A stretch of 64,000 nt of DNA from Parabacteroides timonensis (GTDB taxonomy: Bacteria > Bacteroidota > Bacteroidia > Bacteroidales > Tannerellaceae), in contig NZ_LT669941.1 in the NCBI RefSeq assembly GCF_900128505.1, positions 2,559,807-2,623,806 on the forward strand, in the 5' to 3' direction. The translations under genes and the position numbers were made by a program. The notes under the pieces are model-generated. The model was not told the DNA's origin, did not search any database, and worked only from the letters and a program-made list of their open reading frames with translations. Shown piece after piece: positions 15,970-23,741 of the stretch. The first letter of the stretch is position 1. Each line of letters starts with the position of its first letter.

Positions 15970-17239
15970 TCAACAACATATACGGTAACCTCGCATCTAT
16001 CATCTCTTGAGGCACACCGCAGTTCTTTGCCATCTCTGGCCATTTAGCAGTCGTCTCACAAACCTTATCTATAATCTCTGCCGCATTCTTAATATTGTTT
16101 GCTGCCGCACAAACTAGAAGGTCTTGCCTCGTAATGTCATCAAATTTGCCATTTATAGACATCTGATGAGTATCTGTCCAAGAACCTTTCGGATTATATG
16201 CAAAACCGATATCATATGCTGGAGATAATGTCCATTTGCCCGTCTTATCCATAAGGAAAGATATGTTCTTTGTATGATCATCCTGATTTCTTATCACGAC
16301 ATTGAAGACCATTCTTAGGAACATCTCCTCAGCTTGCGAATATGGGAGACGCAAGCGGCGCATTACATTAAATGCCTGTTCATATGAATATGCACGGCGA
16401 AGATGAAAATCATAATGGGCCATTCCGCATAATGTCTGCATATGGATTTTTTCACCATTAGCTCTATCGAATCGTTTTGTCAAGAAATGGGCTCTGCCAT
16501 TCTCTTCAATCAAAGAACAATCAGTCATTTCTATACCACATTCCTTAGCCAACAGAGAGAAAGAATATTCAAGCCTTCCAAAGTTCTCAGTTTCCTTAAA
16601 TCTAGCTTCAGCCGAAACACCATCCAGTTTAATCAGATAATAATCAAACCCTTCCGGAGCTGGCACCTGCCCTGATCTTACTTCTCCGGTATCCTTGTTA
16701 TATGCAATTATCGCCTTCGCTCTTTGACCACCGGCAGATGTACCAAGTCGCAGAATCTCTGCAATTGCTGCTTTCCTGTCAATGTCTAAATTGGCACCGA
16801 ACACTTCCTTTTTTGATAGAGCTTCCTTCGCAACTTCCACCAATGAATCAATTTCAATCTTCATATCAGCGGAAGCAGGTCCGGTTGCAGGTTCAAACTC
16901 TAAAGCTCCCATACAACGCTGCCCTAAAAAGCATAGCGTCTCAATAGGATTGCCTACCGTCCTGCCAGTCAGAGTAAGCCATTTGTCAAACAATGCACGT
17001 CCGTATGTATCCGGAAGAGAATCTGCCAGCATACCAGGCAGACCATTGAATACTTCCCTATTGAGATTTCCAAATGAATATATACGCCCCTGCTGCACAG
17101 GCATCATCAACGGAGATGGTTCAATCCCTTTTCCAGCAAACTGTGCGTCATACTCAAAACGAGCGACCTCATAGGAACTATCCCATCTAAATGTTCCGAC
17201 ATTCATGCCGAACATTTTCACTTTTGCTACATCTACCAT
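15962..17239 (-). CDS. hipA: HipA-type serine/threonine kinase toxin
   Basis: 425 residues with both HipA regions. The N-terminal couple domain has FNGLPGMLADSLPDTYGRALFDKW (about 64-87). The kinase core has GTSAGGQRAKAII (167-178), YLIKLDG (201-207), the catalytic loop RNQDDHTKN (317-325) and the metal-binding AYDIG (341-345). All key residues are present, so it should be active. HipA of E. coli phosphorylates GltX and induces dormancy. It overlaps the hipB gene by 7 bases. Placed upstream of Gabija in one transcription unit, it might act as an abortive arm or stabilise the element; this is inference. Confidence 0.93.
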   Translation of the reverse strand: MVDVAKVKMFGMNVGTFRWDSSYEVARFEYDAQFAGKGIEPSPLMMPVQQGRIYSFGNLNREVFNGLPGMLADSLPDTYGRALFDKWLTLTGRTVGNPIETLCFLGQRCMGALEFEPATGPASADMKIEIDSLVEVAKEALSKKEVFGANLDIDRKAAIAEILRLGTSAGGQRAKAIIAYNKDTGEVRSGQVPAPEGFDYYLIKLDGVSAEARFKETENFGRLEYSFSLLAKECGIEMTDCSLIEENGRAHFLTKRFDRANGEKIHMQTLCGMAHYDFHLRRAYSYEQAFNVMRRLRLPYSQAEEMFLRMVFNVVIRNQDDHTKNISFLMDKTGKWTLSPAYDIGFAYNPKGSWTDTHQMSINGKFDDITRQDLLVCAAANNIKNAAEIIDKVCETTAKWPEMAKNCGVPQEMIDARLPYMLLNV

Positions 17240-17577
17240 TCTGATTCTTCCTTATCTTTCTTTAAAGTTCCAACAGCCCTCTTTCTTCTGCCCTTCTTCG
17301 CAGAATTGACCATATCAAAGTATTCACTTGGACTCATCTGTTCCTCTTCACAAAGATGACTAAGTTCATCGAGCATACCGAGCGTCCTCAATATGCGAAG
17401 CAATGTATCAAATGAGCCGATTTTCCCAGCTTCTACTTTTTTCACCGAAGACAGCGATATCGAAGACGATTTTGCCAGACTATCCTGAGTGATATTCTGC
17501 TTAAGCCTAACCGCTTTGATCTTTTCTCCTATTCTTTTTTCAATTTGAGCATCAGAGAGTGAATACATATCTTCCAT
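17233..17577 (-). CDS. hipB: HipB-type XRE antitoxin and regulator
   Basis: 114 residues. The Cro/C1 HTH is at about 19-70 (IKAVRLKQNITQDSLAKSSSISLSSVKKVEAGKIGSFD, broken here by normal loop residues), followed by a helical segment and a basic tail KKGRRKRAV. It opens the operon and overlaps hipA, the standard antitoxin-toxin order, and would repress its own promoter. The ATG 9 bases downstream (fourth codon) is an alternative start. A -7 element lies 29 bases upstream of the start codon, and three 33-bp spaced repeats lie beyond it. Confidence 0.9.
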   Translation of the reverse strand: MEDMYSLSDAQIEKRIGEKIKAVRLKQNITQDSLAKSSSISLSSVKKVEAGKIGSFDTLLRILRTLGMLDELSHLCEEEQMSPSEYFDMVNSAKKGRRKRAVGTLKKDKEESEW

Positions 17578-17605
17578 AATAGCTACATTTTAAACTCTTA
17601 TAGTG

Positions 17606-17613
17606 CAAAGATA
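17606..17613 (-). promoter_or_regulatory. Promoter -7 element of the hipBA-Gabija operon
   Basis: TATCTTTG on the minus strand fits TAnnTTTG and is followed by GC as in strong Bacteroidetes promoters. I see no clear TTTG at -33, which would suit a regulated promoter. Confidence 0.55.
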
Positions 17614-17676
17614 CTAATTGTGGTTTAATTTTCAGCCATTGTTTCATATTATTTTATAGCACTTCTGACTGTCATT

Positions 17677-17775
17677 ACACTTTTTCCAACGAATAAGACT
17701 CCCTTTGATACACTTTTCCATCAAAATTGGGGTTTGAAAACTACACTTTTCCGTAAAATCAACTTTGCATTTGCA
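17677..17775. repeat. Three ACACTTTTCC motifs at an exact 33-bp period upstream of hipB
   Basis: ACACTTTTTCC begins at 17677, ACACTTTTCC at 17710 and ACACTTTTCC at 17743. The spacing is 33 bp each time, about three helical turns, so all three lie on one face of the DNA. They are 65-170 bp upstream of hipB. They could be binding sites for HipB or an element protein. The bases between the motifs are not conserved, so this is not a simple tandem duplication. Confidence 0.5.
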
Positions 17776-18187
17776 GCGAAAAGAAAAATTAATGTATTGT
17801 ACACTCGCAGTCATAGCATTCTAATCTCGGGCTTGCCCGATGTCCAATACAATGCATTAGGAGTAGCCTAATACCCCACCAACTAAAAGTTAGGTGGAAG
17901 TGTGCCAATAGAACAGCAAGCTGTATTGTACAATTTTTATTCTCAGAATTGTCATACACTCAACACATCATATAATATACAAAAGTGGCGGTTTTTATTT
18001 ATTATATGATAGGTTATGCAATCTATTGACCACTTTTAGCTCTTTCACTTTGACTATGCAATAGTGATTTGCAGCCAAAAGAAAAAATCAAGTTAAGTAT
18101 ATTCCCATATATATACATATGAATAATATACTTAACTCAAACAGAGGGAAAGGAAAGAAATTAGTTTTCTTTTTTGGATGCAAAATC
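17767..18187. repeat. Repeat-rich right flank: repeat R twice direct and once inverted, and flank repeat A
   Basis: ATTTGCAGCGAAAAGAAAAAT (from 17769, shown with one base over the core) recurs near 18067 as ATTTGCAGCCAAAAGAAAAA, and in inverted form near 18161-18185 as TTTTCTTTTTTGGATGCAAA. Between the last two sits repeat A (18090-18106) forming the 12-bp hairpin GTTAAGTATATT (18092-18103) with AATATACTTAAC (18125-18136). The R-A-inverted R unit of about 120 bp looks like a miniature inverted-repeat element. No gene is seen in 17578-18487 apart from these repeats, element B and the site attR. Confidence 0.5.
17827..17930 (+). ncRNA. Structured element B, right copy (candidate RNA or ssDNA structure)
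   Basis: Stems TCGGG-CTTG-CCCGA (17827-17840), ATTAGG with CCTAAT (17856-17872), CCACCAACT with AGTT-A-GGTGG (17876-17897) and ACAG-CAAG-CTGT (17913-17924) correspond one by one to those at 5264-5370, with different bases paired by matching changes. Unpaired blocks AGCCTAATACCCCACC and GTGCCAAT are the same. It is flanked by a direct repeat TGTATTGTAC (from 17794 and from 17922). Together the two copies bracket the whole cargo. Function unknown. Confidence 0.5.
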
Positions 18188-18249
18188 AAATACGTGAAAG
18201 TCTACAGCATTTAGTTGACATAACAGGCGAGATTTCCGCGTAAATTCCG

Positions 18250-18257
18250 TACCTTTG
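18250..18257 (+). promoter_or_regulatory. Outward-facing -7 promoter motif near the right end of the element
   Basis: TACCTTTG followed by C matches the strong Bacteroidetes -7 sequence and points across attR towards mcrB, 230 bases away. No well-spaced -33 element is visible, so activity is uncertain. Confidence 0.3.
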
Positions 18258-18366
18258 CAAACAGAAATATTTTGGTGAACTTCATGGCAAAATACAGGCT
18301 TTGCCGGTTCTGGAGACAGGAGGCAAAAACGGACGGAAAACAGGCGATTTTACAAGGATAAAACAA

Positions 18367-18386
18367 TTTCTACCGATATTCTACCG
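18367..18386 (+). other. attR: Candidate right attachment site (attR)
   Basis: TTTCTACCG-ATA-TTCTACCG, identical to 334-353 outside the central three bases and in the same orientation. It ends 101 bases before the mcrB start codon, which places McrBC outside the element. Confidence 0.6.
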
Positions 18387-18487
18387 TTTTAAGACATCAG
18401 TCCTCATTATCAGTCAAGTATATATGTTGCATCGGTAAGTAAATAACTCACAACACACTAGTAATAATCTTTTTATCATAAAAACAA

Positions 18488-19624
18488 ATGATACAACTTT
18501 TACGATCTAATAAAAATCTAATTTTGACTGGCGCTCCGGGAACAGGAAAAACATATATGGCGAAACAAATTGCTTTAATGATGTTATTTAACAAAGAGTC
18601 AGAAGATGCATTAACCAATACTGAAAAAAAGATATTGCATGAGCAACTGTGCATTACTCAATTTCATCCATCATACGATTATACCGACTTCGTGGAAGGA
18701 CTACGCCCCATACAAAACGAGAATTGTAATACTATCAGTTTCGAAAGAAAAGATGGAATCTTTAAAGTATTCTGTGAAAAAGCTCAAAAAAAGCTCAATA
18801 CCTGTTTTGACAGTATTTACACAGAATTGAAGGAGGAAGGAGAAAAACAACTAACAATAGAGAATACTACTTTCTCTATCAAAGCGAGTAATAACGATCC
18901 CAATAAAATAAATATCCAACTAAAAGAAGATCTGCCTGTCGAAGATACCAAAATATATATACATAAAACTCCCACATGCGAAGAAATTAAAGATTCACTC
19001 AAAAATGCTTATGAACTTTTCGATAAGTATAAGATAGATAAATACCCTTTCATCTTCATTATCGACGAAATTAATCGCGGAGAAATATCTAAAATATTCG
19101 GAGAATTATTCTTCTCTATAGATCCGGAATACCGAGGAAAGAAAGGACGAGTACAAACACAATACGCTAACATAATAAAAGAGAATGATTTCTTTAAAGA
19201 AGGTTTTTACGTCCCGGAAAATGTCTATATTATAGGTACAATGAACGATATAGACCGTAGCGTTGAATGTATCGACTTTGCAATGCGCCGTCGTTTTGCC
19301 TGGAAAGAGATCAGCGCCAAAGATAGTATGTCTATGTTGTCGGTCCTCGGAGAATTTGAAGATGAGGCCAAAGATAGGTTAACCGCAATCAACAATACTA
19401 TTTGGAATGAAGAAACAAATGAAGGAATAGAAGGTTTAAGCCCATCTTATCATATAGGTGCGTCTTATTTTTTGAAGCTAACAAAATGCAATTATGACTT
19501 TCATAAACTTTGGGAGAATCACCTGAGAGGCATTCTATATGAATATCTACGAGGAATGCCTGATGCCATTCAGAAAATGAATCTATTGGAAAATGCGTAC
19601 AACTTCATTAATGATGACGAATGA
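18488..19624 (+). CDS. mcrB: McrB-like AAA+ GTPase, without N-terminal recognition domain
   Basis: 378 residues. Walker A GAPGTGKT is at 15-22, so the motor domain begins immediately. FHPSYDYTDFVEGLRP (59-74), Walker B IIDEINRGEIS (191-201) and the McrB signature TMNDIDRS (251-258) follow, then sensor-2-like MRRRFAWKEI. These identify the GTP-dependent motor of McrBC restriction. A TAA lies in frame two codons before the ATG, so there is no hidden upstream extension. The usual modified-base-binding N-terminal domain is therefore absent. The stop overlaps the mcrC start (ATGA). Confidence 0.92.
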   Translation: MIQLLRSNKNLILTGAPGTGKTYMAKQIALMMLFNKESEDALTNTEKKILHEQLCITQFHPSYDYTDFVEGLRPIQNENCNTISFERKDGIFKVFCEKAQKKLNTCFDSIYTELKEEGEKQLTIENTTFSIKASNNDPNKINIQLKEDLPVEDTKIYIHKTPTCEEIKDSLKNAYELFDKYKIDKYPFIFIIDEINRGEISKIFGELFFSIDPEYRGKKGRVQTQYANIIKENDFFKEGFYVPENVYIIGTMNDIDRSVECIDFAMRRRFAWKEISAKDSMSMLSVLGEFEDEAKDRLTAINNTIWNEETNEGIEGLSPSYHIGASYFLKLTKCNYDFHKLWENHLRGILYEYLRGMPDAIQKMNLLENAYNFINDDE

Positions 19625-21174
19625 AAACGACAGATAATAATTGCGGGAACTGTACCGTCGATGATAAAGATTTATCCGATTTACAAAAGATCGGTAATAT
19701 AAAAATTGCCGACCTTCAGTCAGACAAATTCCCTAATCTTCTAATTTTTCCACAGAATTTCAATCTGTATGGAGATAACATCCATAAAGAAAAAATATTC
19801 ACGCTTGATAGTAATAATAGGCTTAAAACGGGGAATATAATGGGATTTATAGGTATTAATGAAACTCAATTAACCATCAGATCCCGTTTCTCAGAAGAAG
19901 ATGAGGAGGATTTTTTTTTACATTATATGTTACAAAAAGTATTCTCTATCAACTTGTTTGAACTCAAACATTCATCTAATACAGATAAAGTATTTGATTT
20001 CTTACTATATTTATTTCCCTACTACCTAAAAGCTGCATACAGCCAAGGTATATTCAAGGAATATGAGAAAAAAGAATATAATAACGCCAATATACGAGGA
20101 TATATAAATATAAATAAGCATATCAGATATAATATTCCTTTCAATGGAAATATTGTATATAAAACAAGGGAATATAGTTATAACAATCACATAACACAAT
20201 TAATCAGACATACAATTGAGTTTATTAAGCTTCACCCGTTAGGTAAATTCATTTTAAAAGACAATACAGAAATACAAAATATAGTATTACAAATAATCTC
20301 AGTAACACCAACATATAACAGAAATGAAAGAGTAATTGTTATCTCTCAAAATATGCGTCCGCTAAGTCATCCTTACTTTTCAAAATATAAAGAACTACAG
20401 AGCTTATGTCTGCAAATTCTCCGGTATGAAGGATTAAAATACGGAGACAACAACGATCTAATTTATGGTTTACTGTTTAACGGAGCATGGCTTTGGGAAG
20501 AATACATGAATGTGATTCTAAAAGATAATTTTAATCATTACAGCTGCCATAAAGGCAAGATATTTAATCTTTTAAAAGAAATTAAAACCAATACTCTTAT
20601 ACAAAAAGTTATACCTGATTTTATCAGCAAGAGCAAACCTTTTATAATCATCGATACAAAATATATTCCTTTAGACAAAGGAAATAAATATGCTGACTAT
20701 GAAGAAAAAGCATTAAATATTTATTATAAAACAATCACCTATATGTATCGATGGAATTCCAAATTAGGAGTCCTGCTTTACCCATGTACCGATAGCACAT
20801 TAAAAACAAACACCTATCAGATCATAGATACAAACGGACAGCTCATCAGTATGGGATTCCCTATTCCTCAAAAGATCCTAACTTATTCCGATTTCTGCAG
20901 AGCCATCAAAGAGGCAGAATATATCTTAAAACAAATATTGAACAATTATTCCTTATCCCAAAAGTCCAACAAACTCACTTATACCATTGAAGCATGTAGA
21001 GTTGAACACCCAAACGCTTACAAGCCTTGGACACCAGATGATGATGATAAACTGGAAGCACTTTGGTGTGAAGGAAAAACAACAAAAGAACTATCAGATA
21101 TATTTCAAAGAAAACCGGGAGCTATACGATCCAGAATTAAAAAGCTGGAGCTAGAGATAAAATATATAAGATAA
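19621..21174 (+). CDS. mcrC: McrC-like nuclease subunit with an extra C-terminal HTH domain
   Basis: 517 residues. The McrC middle region is seen in GFIGINETQLTIRSRFSEED and NNANIRGYININKHI. The PD-(D/E)XK nuclease site is IPD333 and IIID345-T-K347. McrC activates GTP hydrolysis by McrB and cuts between modified sites. After the nuclease domain, residues 469-517 add a Myb/SANT-like HTH: PWTPDDDDKLEALWCEG, then TTKELSDIFQRKPGAIRSRI. I do not know this domain from classical McrC. It may supply DNA recognition that the short McrB lacks. Very AT-rich, unlike the core genes around it. Confidence 0.88.
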   Translation: MKTTDNNCGNCTVDDKDLSDLQKIGNIKIADLQSDKFPNLLIFPQNFNLYGDNIHKEKIFTLDSNNRLKTGNIMGFIGINETQLTIRSRFSEEDEEDFFLHYMLQKVFSINLFELKHSSNTDKVFDFLLYLFPYYLKAAYSQGIFKEYEKKEYNNANIRGYININKHIRYNIPFNGNIVYKTREYSYNNHITQLIRHTIEFIKLHPLGKFILKDNTEIQNIVLQIISVTPTYNRNERVIVISQNMRPLSHPYFSKYKELQSLCLQILRYEGLKYGDNNDLIYGLLFNGAWLWEEYMNVILKDNFNHYSCHKGKIFNLLKEIKTNTLIQKVIPDFISKSKPFIIIDTKYIPLDKGNKYADYEEKALNIYYKTITYMYRWNSKLGVLLYPCTDSTLKTNTYQIIDTNGQLISMGFPIPQKILTYSDFCRAIKEAEYILKQILNNYSLSQKSNKLTYTIEACRVEHPNAYKPWTPDDDDKLEALWCEGKTTKELSDIFQRKPGAIRSRIKKLELEIKYIR

Positions 21175-21182
21175 AAATATTT

Positions 21183-21330
21183 AAAGAAGCAATATTGAAT
21201 GTCGACAGGTTATCACCTCAGGAGATTGACAATATCGAATATTATAGCCATGAAGAAATGTAAGATCACCGTTGTGAGAATAACTTGTTATCAGGGAGTG
21301 AGAATGATAGCGATTTCATCGGTTCAGTAA
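21183..21330 (+). pseudogene. Remnants of one or two small genes
   Basis: A frame from 21183 reads KEAILNVDRLSPQEIDNIEY and ends at TAA 21261-21263 with no start. An ATG at 21250 opens MKKCKITVVRITCYQG, which resembles the start of the TIGR04076 family, but it stops after 26 residues. Both look like debris of genes lost when the accessory block was assembled. Family resemblance is weak. Confidence 0.3.
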
Positions 21331-21340
21331 AGAACATGCT

Positions 21341-23560
21341 TTATACATTCGCATTCATTGCAAAATAGTAATCAGATGGAATCTTATATCTTGGTTTATT
21401 CTCCCAAAACTCTTTTTCTATATACATTTCCTGAATAGGGGTTGTACATATACACCCCTTTGGCTTATATGGTTCAATGGCAGGGTAAGCAGAAAGCTGG
21501 TAATGCAGGGAGTTATGCGAAGTTAGTAGTTGCGTAAAAGTCACTATTTGTTCATATTGATGCAACATTTCACTATCATATTGATTTCCATTCCTCCAAC
21601 GATTTATAGTCTCTACAAAATTACTGTAAGTGCCAAACAAAGCAATCATTGCGCTACTCTTTGCGACCACATAATTCACATTTTTGTTCACAATAAATGT
21701 CAGTGTATAAGCAATACAGTCAAGGAAATGTTCATTCAGGAAATCAGTTAAAAATTTAGACGGGAGATTCGGTGCATTACAATCACCTACCATCCATATT
21801 ATATCCGCATAAGCAGTTTGTCCATCTGTAACCATCCGTTTAAGTATCTTATAGCAATAGTAGTCAGCATCCATGTATTGATCTGGATCACTATTCATTA
21901 TCACAGAATTCATTAATGCAACCATTGCACCTGGATAGAGTGTCGATTGGCAATATTCTTCCATCCATTCAGAATCTGAATTATCTTCAACAAAATTAGC
22001 TAAAACCTGCCAGGTAAGTACACCTAAACAAGGATGATCATCTACAATTTTGGCCAATCTCCTATAATTATCGGGAAAATATATCTCGTCAAGAGATTTT
22101 ATTTTCTTCTGTTCATCATAAGCCATAACTAGAGCTTCCAGTGCCAGCAAACATTTACTTACTCCCAAATAATGGAGCGCTTTCGTAATCAGCATGAGCA
22201 AATTAGTTTTGCCTGAACTTAAATAGTCCGAAAAGGCTTCTTTGTAGGAGTCCGTTTTTATATCTAAATACTCTTCCTCTGTTATAAAACTGTCAGGAAA
22301 TACCGGATCAAAATAGCATACATAATAAACAACAGACGTAATATCGAATGGCTCATCATCATTGTTTGTAGAGAAAAGATAATGCAACAAATTAAAAGTT
22401 TTATTTTCAAGATTCTCTGTTCCCTTTTTCAAAACATACTGATTGTCATTCAGCACATATTTTTTCTTTTCTTCAAGCAACGCTAGCGGATTATTTTTCA
22501 AAAGCGAATACGTATACAGATCTGTATACTTAAGCAGTTCCAACACACCCCATTTCTCCCAACACAGATTCTCGTTGTTGGCAAAGTTTTTATACTCCTG
22601 ATAATCTTTGTATATCAGATTCAGATAACTTTTCGCATCACGAAATGTTGGTAGATAGTCCTTTATCGAAAGTTTACTAAAAGAATTATCTCCGCATTCG
22701 AAAGGTAATTTCATAGCCTTAGCACTATCACCCAAAAACTTATAGAGATCACTATTCCCTAAAGACAGAAGAGGTTGTGACACATTAAACATCTTACGCA
22801 TAAAATGTTCCCCTCCCACTTCTTTCAGCATTTCTTTAGCCCGCTCCGGATCATAAGCAACAACAAAAATTATTCGAGGTAAATCTATCGAACAGCGTAT
22901 TAATGACAATACCTCTCTAAAACCATTCGCTTCCAACCGATCCGAGTCATCGATAAATATAACTACGGGACTTTCTAAACGACAAAGTTCTTCACGTAAT
23001 TTATTCTTTAAAGAACTCAAAGACAATTCTTCCTGTATAAAAAAACGTTGAATGGCAAGAAGACACAAAGAGAACCACCCCGTTACATTAGTGACTTTTA
23101 TATAGTCAGTATAATTATGCCACAGTACAGACAACTGATCATTCATCCCGAATAGCTCTCCGATCTTTCGAAACAAATCCTTTCTGATATCTGTACTTTG
23201 CTCTGTCCACGGATCGAAGATTATCGGCATACAATTCCTTTCCTGAAGGGCCAACGATAAAAAGTGCAAAAACGTACTTTTCCCAGTCCCCCATGTACCC
23301 GTGACAGCCACTCCTACTGCATGCTTTAAATTCGGATTATCCAGAAGATAATCAGCCAAGACCTTCGCTGTTTCCCTTCGATGCAACAAGTCCTTAACAT
23401 CGACATCATCCACAAGCAGATTACTAGAAACCGACTGCTTAGAAACTACAGCTACTTTCTTTTTACCTTCCCCCAGACATCCTCCCCAATATAAGCCGAT
23501 CAAGGCACATAGCAACAAAAGGCTAAAAAAAATAATGATGATGAAAAAGTACATAGGCAT
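21341..23560 (-). CDS. Membrane-anchored KAP-type P-loop NTPase
   Basis: 739 residues. One N-terminal membrane helix (about 4-26, FFIIIIFFSLLLLCALIGLY) is followed by a basic stretch, so the rest should be cytoplasmic. The KAP NTPase core has Walker A GTWGTGKST (88-96) after DLLHRRETAKVLADYLLD, FDPWTE at about 115-120, and Walker B VIFIDDSDRL (200-209), then FVVAYDPERAKEML. The C-terminal 350 residues have no recognised domain. KAP ATPases are frequent in defence islands and are thought to act at membranes, but this protein's role is unknown. It is transcribed towards mcrC with 166 bases between. Confidence 0.85.
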   Translation of the reverse strand: MPMYFFIIIIFFSLLLLCALIGLYWGGCLGEGKKKVAVVSKQSVSSNLLVDDVDVKDLLHRRETAKVLADYLLDNPNLKHAVGVAVTGTWGTGKSTFLHFLSLALQERNCMPIIFDPWTEQSTDIRKDLFRKIGELFGMNDQLSVLWHNYTDYIKVTNVTGWFSLCLLAIQRFFIQEELSLSSLKNKLREELCRLESPVVIFIDDSDRLEANGFREVLSLIRCSIDLPRIIFVVAYDPERAKEMLKEVGGEHFMRKMFNVSQPLLSLGNSDLYKFLGDSAKAMKLPFECGDNSFSKLSIKDYLPTFRDAKSYLNLIYKDYQEYKNFANNENLCWEKWGVLELLKYTDLYTYSLLKNNPLALLEEKKKYVLNDNQYVLKKGTENLENKTFNLLHYLFSTNNDDEPFDITSVVYYVCYFDPVFPDSFITEEEYLDIKTDSYKEAFSDYLSSGKTNLLMLITKALHYLGVSKCLLALEALVMAYDEQKKIKSLDEIYFPDNYRRLAKIVDDHPCLGVLTWQVLANFVEDNSDSEWMEEYCQSTLYPGAMVALMNSVIMNSDPDQYMDADYYCYKILKRMVTDGQTAYADIIWMVGDCNAPNLPSKFLTDFLNEHFLDCIAYTLTFIVNKNVNYVVAKSSAMIALFGTYSNFVETINRWRNGNQYDSEMLHQYEQIVTFTQLLTSHNSLHYQLSAYPAIEPYKPKGCICTTPIQEMYIEKEFWENKPRYKIPSDYYFAMNANV

Positions 23561-23741
23561 ACGACATTACAATACAAATATAAAAATTATATCCTCAACA
23601 AAGCAAGGGAAGTCTTTATAATCAATAGAGCTTTTTTTTCTTCAAATCACCTTTGACTAATAAACAATTACCAGCCAACCACATACACTGAAGTTTCCCA
23701 CCTTCCCATCATCCGGGAACTTCAGCCTGCTCGTCTCTTCA

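Larger units (their letters stand above)
334..18386. mobile_element. Integrated element with tyrosine recombinase and defence cargo
   Basis: The block is bounded by two 20-bp directly repeated sites (334-353 and 18367-18386), each made of two TTCTACCG half-repeats around a central triplet. Inside, the left end has the integration genes (HTH protein, tyrosine integrase) and a RepA-like ATPase on the plus strand. The rest is visibly AT-richer minus-strand cargo: a restriction-modification operon and a HipBA-Gabija operon. I see no relaxase, coupling protein, capsid or terminase gene. The element may therefore be mobilised in trans or be a satellite-like island. The left boundary fits with mnmE and its terminator lying intact just outside. 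Boundaries are inferred from the repeats; an empty site would settle them. Confidence 0.7.

Noticed and set aside
16702..17174. Plus-strand open frames opposite hipA
   Set aside because: They are antisense to a fully recognised HipA with all catalytic motifs.
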